Of a stretch of 5,538 nt of DNA, positions 4,353 to 5,538 are shown one piece after another (within the stretch, counting starts at the first letter, position 1; the number at the start of each line of letters is the position of its first letter). Where the stretch lies: assembly GCA_009910795.1 (NCBI GenBank), contig VMEE01000040.1:1-5538 (forward strand). Direction: 5' to 3'. A program made the position numbers and the translations under genes. The stretch comes from Dehalobacter sp. CP (GTDB taxonomy: Bacteria > Bacillota_B > Desulfitobacteriia > Desulfitobacteriales > Syntrophobotulaceae). A model generated the notes under the pieces. The model searched no databases. It was given only the letters and a program-made list of their open reading frames with translations, and was not told the DNA's origin.

Positions 4353-4772
4353 TCAAATCGCCTCCACCGGGCCGTGTGCGCCCTCCGGCCACCCTGACAG
4401 GCTGTCCCTAATGCTGCTGCTCTCTGGTGGTCTGGCCAGCCTCTTCGCGATATTGTGGTGGGCCTCAATGATCGCTTCTCCTTCGGCCTCAAGCTCCTCC
4501 ATGATCTTCTTGGGTTGAGGGAAGTACTTTCTCTGATGCTTGCATGGTCCGCGATGATATGTCGCGGCAGGGCAAGAGCATGCGCGCGAGGCCACAGTGT
4601 AGTACACATCCTTCTTGTTGCTCAGAACCAGCACCAAGCGACCACCATCCAGGCTGACCTCGTTAGGTAGCGGGTCGCTTGTTCTTCCTAAGAAGGTTAA
4701 CAACTTCTTAACCGCCTCTACAGATTGCGTTATTGGCCCGGTTCGGCCTTCTAGCATATTCTTTCCATTCAT
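4353..4772 (-). CDS. SWIM zinc-finger protein, first gene of the operon
   Basis: The start is ATG at 4772, supported by GGTGA 7 nt upstream and a TATA box whose predicted start site lies just before it; a longer frame to 4925 would run through the promoter. The product has 139 residues. Residues 14-60 resemble the usual strand-rich lead-in of SWIM proteins (VEAVKKLLTFL, then VSLDGGRLVLVLSNKKDVYY). The SWIM motif C-x-C-x9-C-x-H is complete: Cys65, Cys67, Cys77 and His79. A charged helix (85-112) and a disordered tail follow. SWIM domains bind zinc and mediate protein or nucleic-acid contacts; known partners include recombination factors and helicases, but small standalone archaeal SWIM proteins have no defined role. 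As first gene of a tightly coupled operon divergent from AbrB, it may be the DNA- or partner-binding subunit of an uncharacterised complex. Confidence 0.9.
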   Translation of the reverse strand: MNGKNMLEGRTGPITQSVEAVKKLLTFLGRTSDPLPNEVSLDGGRLVLVLSNKKDVYYTVASRACSCPAATYHRGPCKHQRKYFPQPKKIMEELEAEGEAIIEAHHNIAKRLARPPESSSIRDSLSGWPEGAHGPVEAI

Positions 4773-4779
4773 TGCGTTT

Positions 4780-4784
4780 TCACC
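4780..4784 (-). promoter_or_regulatory. Shine-Dalgarno GGTGA that fixes the SWIM start
   Basis: The minus strand reads GGTGA, then AACGC-containing spacer, then ATG at 4772 (7-nt spacing). The whole block GGTGAAAACGCAATG (4784-4770) recurs with one difference at 5062-5076 on the plus strand, ahead of another short ORF. Confidence 0.75.
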
Positions 4785-4807
4785 AAATACTATATGGGTG
4801 AGAAGAC

Positions 4808-4815
4808 TATTTAAA
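4808..4815 (-). promoter_or_regulatory. TATA box of the SWIM operon
   Basis: TTTAAATA on the minus strand (4815-4808) is a near-ideal archaeal TATA box. Its centre (about 4811) predicts transcription starting near 4785, one or two bases before GGTGA and about 13 nt ahead of the ATG. The presumed BRE on its upstream side touches the inverted repeat at 4819-4837. Confidence 0.7.
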
Positions 4816-4818
4816 TCT

Positions 4819-4837
4819 AATGGCACATAATGCCATT
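4819..4837. promoter_or_regulatory. 19-bp inverted repeat, candidate AbrB operator
   Basis: AATGGCA (4819-4825) and TGCCATT (4831-4837) are perfect 7-bp arms around CATAA. The site lies between the two divergent TATA boxes and abuts the BRE side of the SWIM promoter. A bound dimer could block TFB/TBP there. AbrB as the binding protein is inference from position. Confidence 0.6.
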
Positions 4838-4851
4838 GAAGCCCATTGAAG
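4833..4851. repeat. direct repeat CCATTGAAG, 10-bp spacing
   Basis: CCATTGAAG occurs at 4833-4841 and again at 4843-4851. The 10-bp period puts both copies on the same face of the helix. The first copy shares its start with the right arm of the inverted repeat, and the second ends just before the A-rich BRE of the AbrB promoter. Confidence 0.55.
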
Positions 4852-4853
4852 AT

Positions 4854-4868
4854 AAAAAGATATATAAA
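4854..4868 (+). promoter_or_regulatory. BRE and TATA box of the AbrB gene
   Basis: An A-rich BRE-like stretch (AAAAAG) is followed by TATATAAA at 4861-4868. The TATA centre (4864-4865) is 26-27 bp from the A of ATG at 4891, so transcription should start at or next to the start codon and yield a leaderless mRNA. The same bases also read TTTATATA on the minus strand. Confidence 0.7.
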
Positions 4869-4890
4869 CGATGGCGTCATATGGTAGTAT

Positions 4891-5043
4891 ATGCGCGAGA
4901 TAACCACAGAGCTTAAAATAGACAAGTCTGGTAGGATCGTTATCCCCGAGGTTTACAGAGAGGAGTTAGACGTTAAGCCTGGTCAACTGATAAAAATAAC
5001 GATCAGCAACCCACTTGAGAAGAATACTGAAGGCAGGGATTGA
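4891..5043 (+). CDS. AbrB-family (SpoVT-AbrB domain) DNA-binding regulator
   Basis: This 50-residue protein reads MREITTELKIDKSGRIVIPE and continues VYREELDVKPGQLIKITISN. It matches the swapped-hairpin AbrB domain throughout: the first strand pair around DKSGRIVIP (11-19), the short helix YREELDV (22-28), then the KPGQLIKITI strand (29-38). Such domains dimerise and bind DNA; some serve as antitoxins (MazE/VapB type), but no toxin partner adjoins this gene. The short length leaves only the DNA-binding domain plus a charged tail (PLEKNTEGRD). No ribosome binding site lies upstream, consistent with the leaderless promoter geometry. It is divergent from the SWIM operon, with a 118-bp shared control region carrying an inverted repeat, so self-control and control of the operon are the simplest inference. 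Confidence 0.9.
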   Translation: MREITTELKIDKSGRIVIPEVYREELDVKPGQLIKITISNPLEKNTEGRD

Positions 5044-5050
5044 CCCCCGC

Positions 5051-5080
5051 CTGGCATGGTCGGTGAAAACACAATGCCAG
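5051..5080 (+). promoter_or_regulatory. possible RNA hairpin over the start of the 33-codon ORF
   Basis: CTGGCAT (5051-5057) can pair with ATGCCAG (5074-5080). The start codon ATG (5074-5076) lies in the stem, and the ribosome binding site GGTGA (5062-5066) lies in the 16-nt loop. The structure begins eight bases after the AbrB stop. It could limit translation of the next ORF or mark the end of the AbrB transcript. Confidence 0.4.
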
Positions 5081-5175
5081 AAATCAATTCATCTCTTCAG
5101 AATAATAGCTTTGCCTATCACACAATTAGCTATTTAAGCAGAAATTATAATCACAGTAATAATAGCAGAAAATAA
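5074..5175 (+). CDS. 33-residue ORF with a good ribosome binding site, function unknown
   Basis: ATG at 5074 follows GGTGA by 7 nt in a block almost identical to the initiation region of the SWIM gene. The peptide starts MPEINSSLQNNSFAYHTISY and continues LSRNYNHSNNSRK to TAA at 5173-5175. It is rich in Asn and Ser (14 of 33 residues), with no membrane helix or known motif. AT content is high, so the open frame could be chance or a decayed gene whose initiation region survives. It is 30 bp downstream of the AbrB gene on the same strand and could share its transcript. The initiation signal is the main support. Confidence 0.4.
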   Translation: MPEINSSLQNNSFAYHTISYLSRNYNHSNNSRK

Positions 5176-5190
5176 AAAACTGTTTCCGGC

Positions 5191-5211
5191 CAGGGCACTC
5201 GCAATGCCCTG
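5191..5211 (+). promoter_or_regulatory. inverted repeat / hairpin upstream of the coiled-coil gene
   Basis: CAGGGCA (5191-5197) and TGCCCTG (5205-5211) are perfect 7-bp arms with a 7-nt loop. The repeat lies 30 bp before the ATG at 5242, in a short intergenic space, and could be an operator or a leader hairpin. No T run follows, so a terminator is less likely. Confidence 0.5.
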
Positions 5212-5241
5212 ACAGGATTCCCGAGAAGGGGATGTTTGCGT

Positions 5242-5538
5242 ATGTCAGAAATAGCCTCAGCCAGCATAAATACCTTTGGGCCTTCACCCAAAGCCGGTTT
5301 TGAATCGCCTTCAGAGCAGCTCATCACCCTGACCTATGGACAGCTCCAGGATCTCATAGTCCAAGCAGTCCAGGAGGGCATCCAGCCTTTGCAGGATGAG
5401 ATTGCCCAGCTCCGGGAAGAACTGGCATCCCTCGATAAAGTCCAGGATACACTTTCTGAGAACCAGCTCATCCAGCTCCGCCTTATTCATGGTCTAAAAG
5501 AAGGGAACCAAGAAAAGGCAACCACTACTACCAAGAAG
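5242..5538 (+). CDS. coiled-coil protein, N-terminal part, runs off the window
   Basis: ATG at 5242 is preceded by GAAGGGGAT at suitable spacing. Ninety-nine codons are visible with no stop before the window end. The N-terminus (MSEIASASINTFGPSPKAGF) is flexible. Residues about 31-52 (TYGQLQDLIVQAVQEGIQPL) and 53-65 (DEIAQLREELASL) form amphipathic helices with heptad spacing typical of a coiled coil, followed by LIQLRLIHGLKEGNQEKA (about 73-90) and a Thr/Lys-rich linker. Proteins with this front half in methanogen mobile elements often carry a C-terminal winged helix, which would lie beyond the window; that is inference from general memory and not checkable here. Likely a cytoplasmic oligomeric DNA-binding or scaffold protein. 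Confidence 0.8.
   Translation, partial: MSEIASASINTFGPSPKAGFESPSEQLITLTYGQLQDLIVQAVQEGIQPLQDEIAQLREELASLDKVQDTLSENQLIQLRLIHGLKEGNQEKATTTTKK

Noticed and set aside
4177..4609. ORFs on both strands overlapping the SWIM gene and its neighbour (4177-4518 +, 4217-4411 +, 4310-4609 -)
   Set aside because: They are alternative frames of the SWIM and 173-residue genes. The SWIM frame carries the complete C-x-C-x9-C-x-H motif.
4773..4925. 51-residue N-terminal extension of the SWIM protein
   Set aside because: It would run through the TATA box, the inverted repeat and the start of the divergent AbrB gene. GGTGA and promoter geometry both point to ATG 4772.
1..5538. tRNA, rRNA, insertion-sequence transposase or integrase gene
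   Set aside because: I found no cloverleaf-like stretch, no rRNA signature, and no DDE, serine or tyrosine recombinase motif in any frame.

Overview
The window reads as accessory archaeal DNA. Evidence for archaea: TATA-like boxes 26-28 nt upstream of inferred transcription starts, one gene that looks leaderless, GGAGGG and GGTGA ribosome binding sites, T-rich gene ends, a 50-residue AbrB-type regulator and a small SWIM zinc-finger protein. The style resembles a methanogen of the Methanosarcinales (Methanothrix/Methanosarcina type), but that is inference. Many short genes, gene remnants, a toxin-antitoxin pair and strings of unrecognised small ORFs suggest a plasmid, provirus or integrated-element region rather than core chromosome.

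Layout. 1-552 (+): an unrecognised 181-residue protein that may begin upstream of the window. 656-1345 (-): a secreted protein with a signal peptide, a 45-residue tripeptide-repeat stalk encoded by fifteen 9-bp units, and a domain whose His and Cys motifs resemble permuted papain-like (NlpC/P60- or LRAT-like) enzymes; its best-spaced start codon is ACG, not ATG. About 1724-1918 (+): a broken helix-turn-helix (ParB-like) reading frame holding a 21-bp palindrome. 1927-2354 (+): a compact toxin-antitoxin module, a 48-residue acidic antitoxin overlapping a RelE/ParE-family toxin by ATGA. 2351-2563 (-): a gene fragment lying tail to tail with the toxin. 2628-3158 (-): a membrane-anchored protein of unknown function in an AT-rich stretch.

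3321-4772 (-): an apparent five-gene operon, read right to left: SWIM zinc-finger protein, 173-residue protein, 27-residue micro-ORF, 77-residue protein, 61-residue ORF. The first four are linked by TGAATG or ATGA stop-start junctions, implying translational coupling. It is transcribed divergently from a leaderless AbrB gene (4891-5043, +). The shared 118-bp control region holds both TATA boxes, a 19-bp inverted repeat and a 10-bp-phased direct repeat. A 33-codon ORF follows whose start lies in a possible RNA hairpin, then the start of a coiled-coil protein (5242 onward, +) that runs off the window.

Working model (inference): AbrB is the local repressor of itself and of the SWIM operon. The SWIM operon is the best candidate here for an undescribed multi-gene system. 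The toxin-antitoxin pair and the gene remnants suggest repeated insertion and decay around it.
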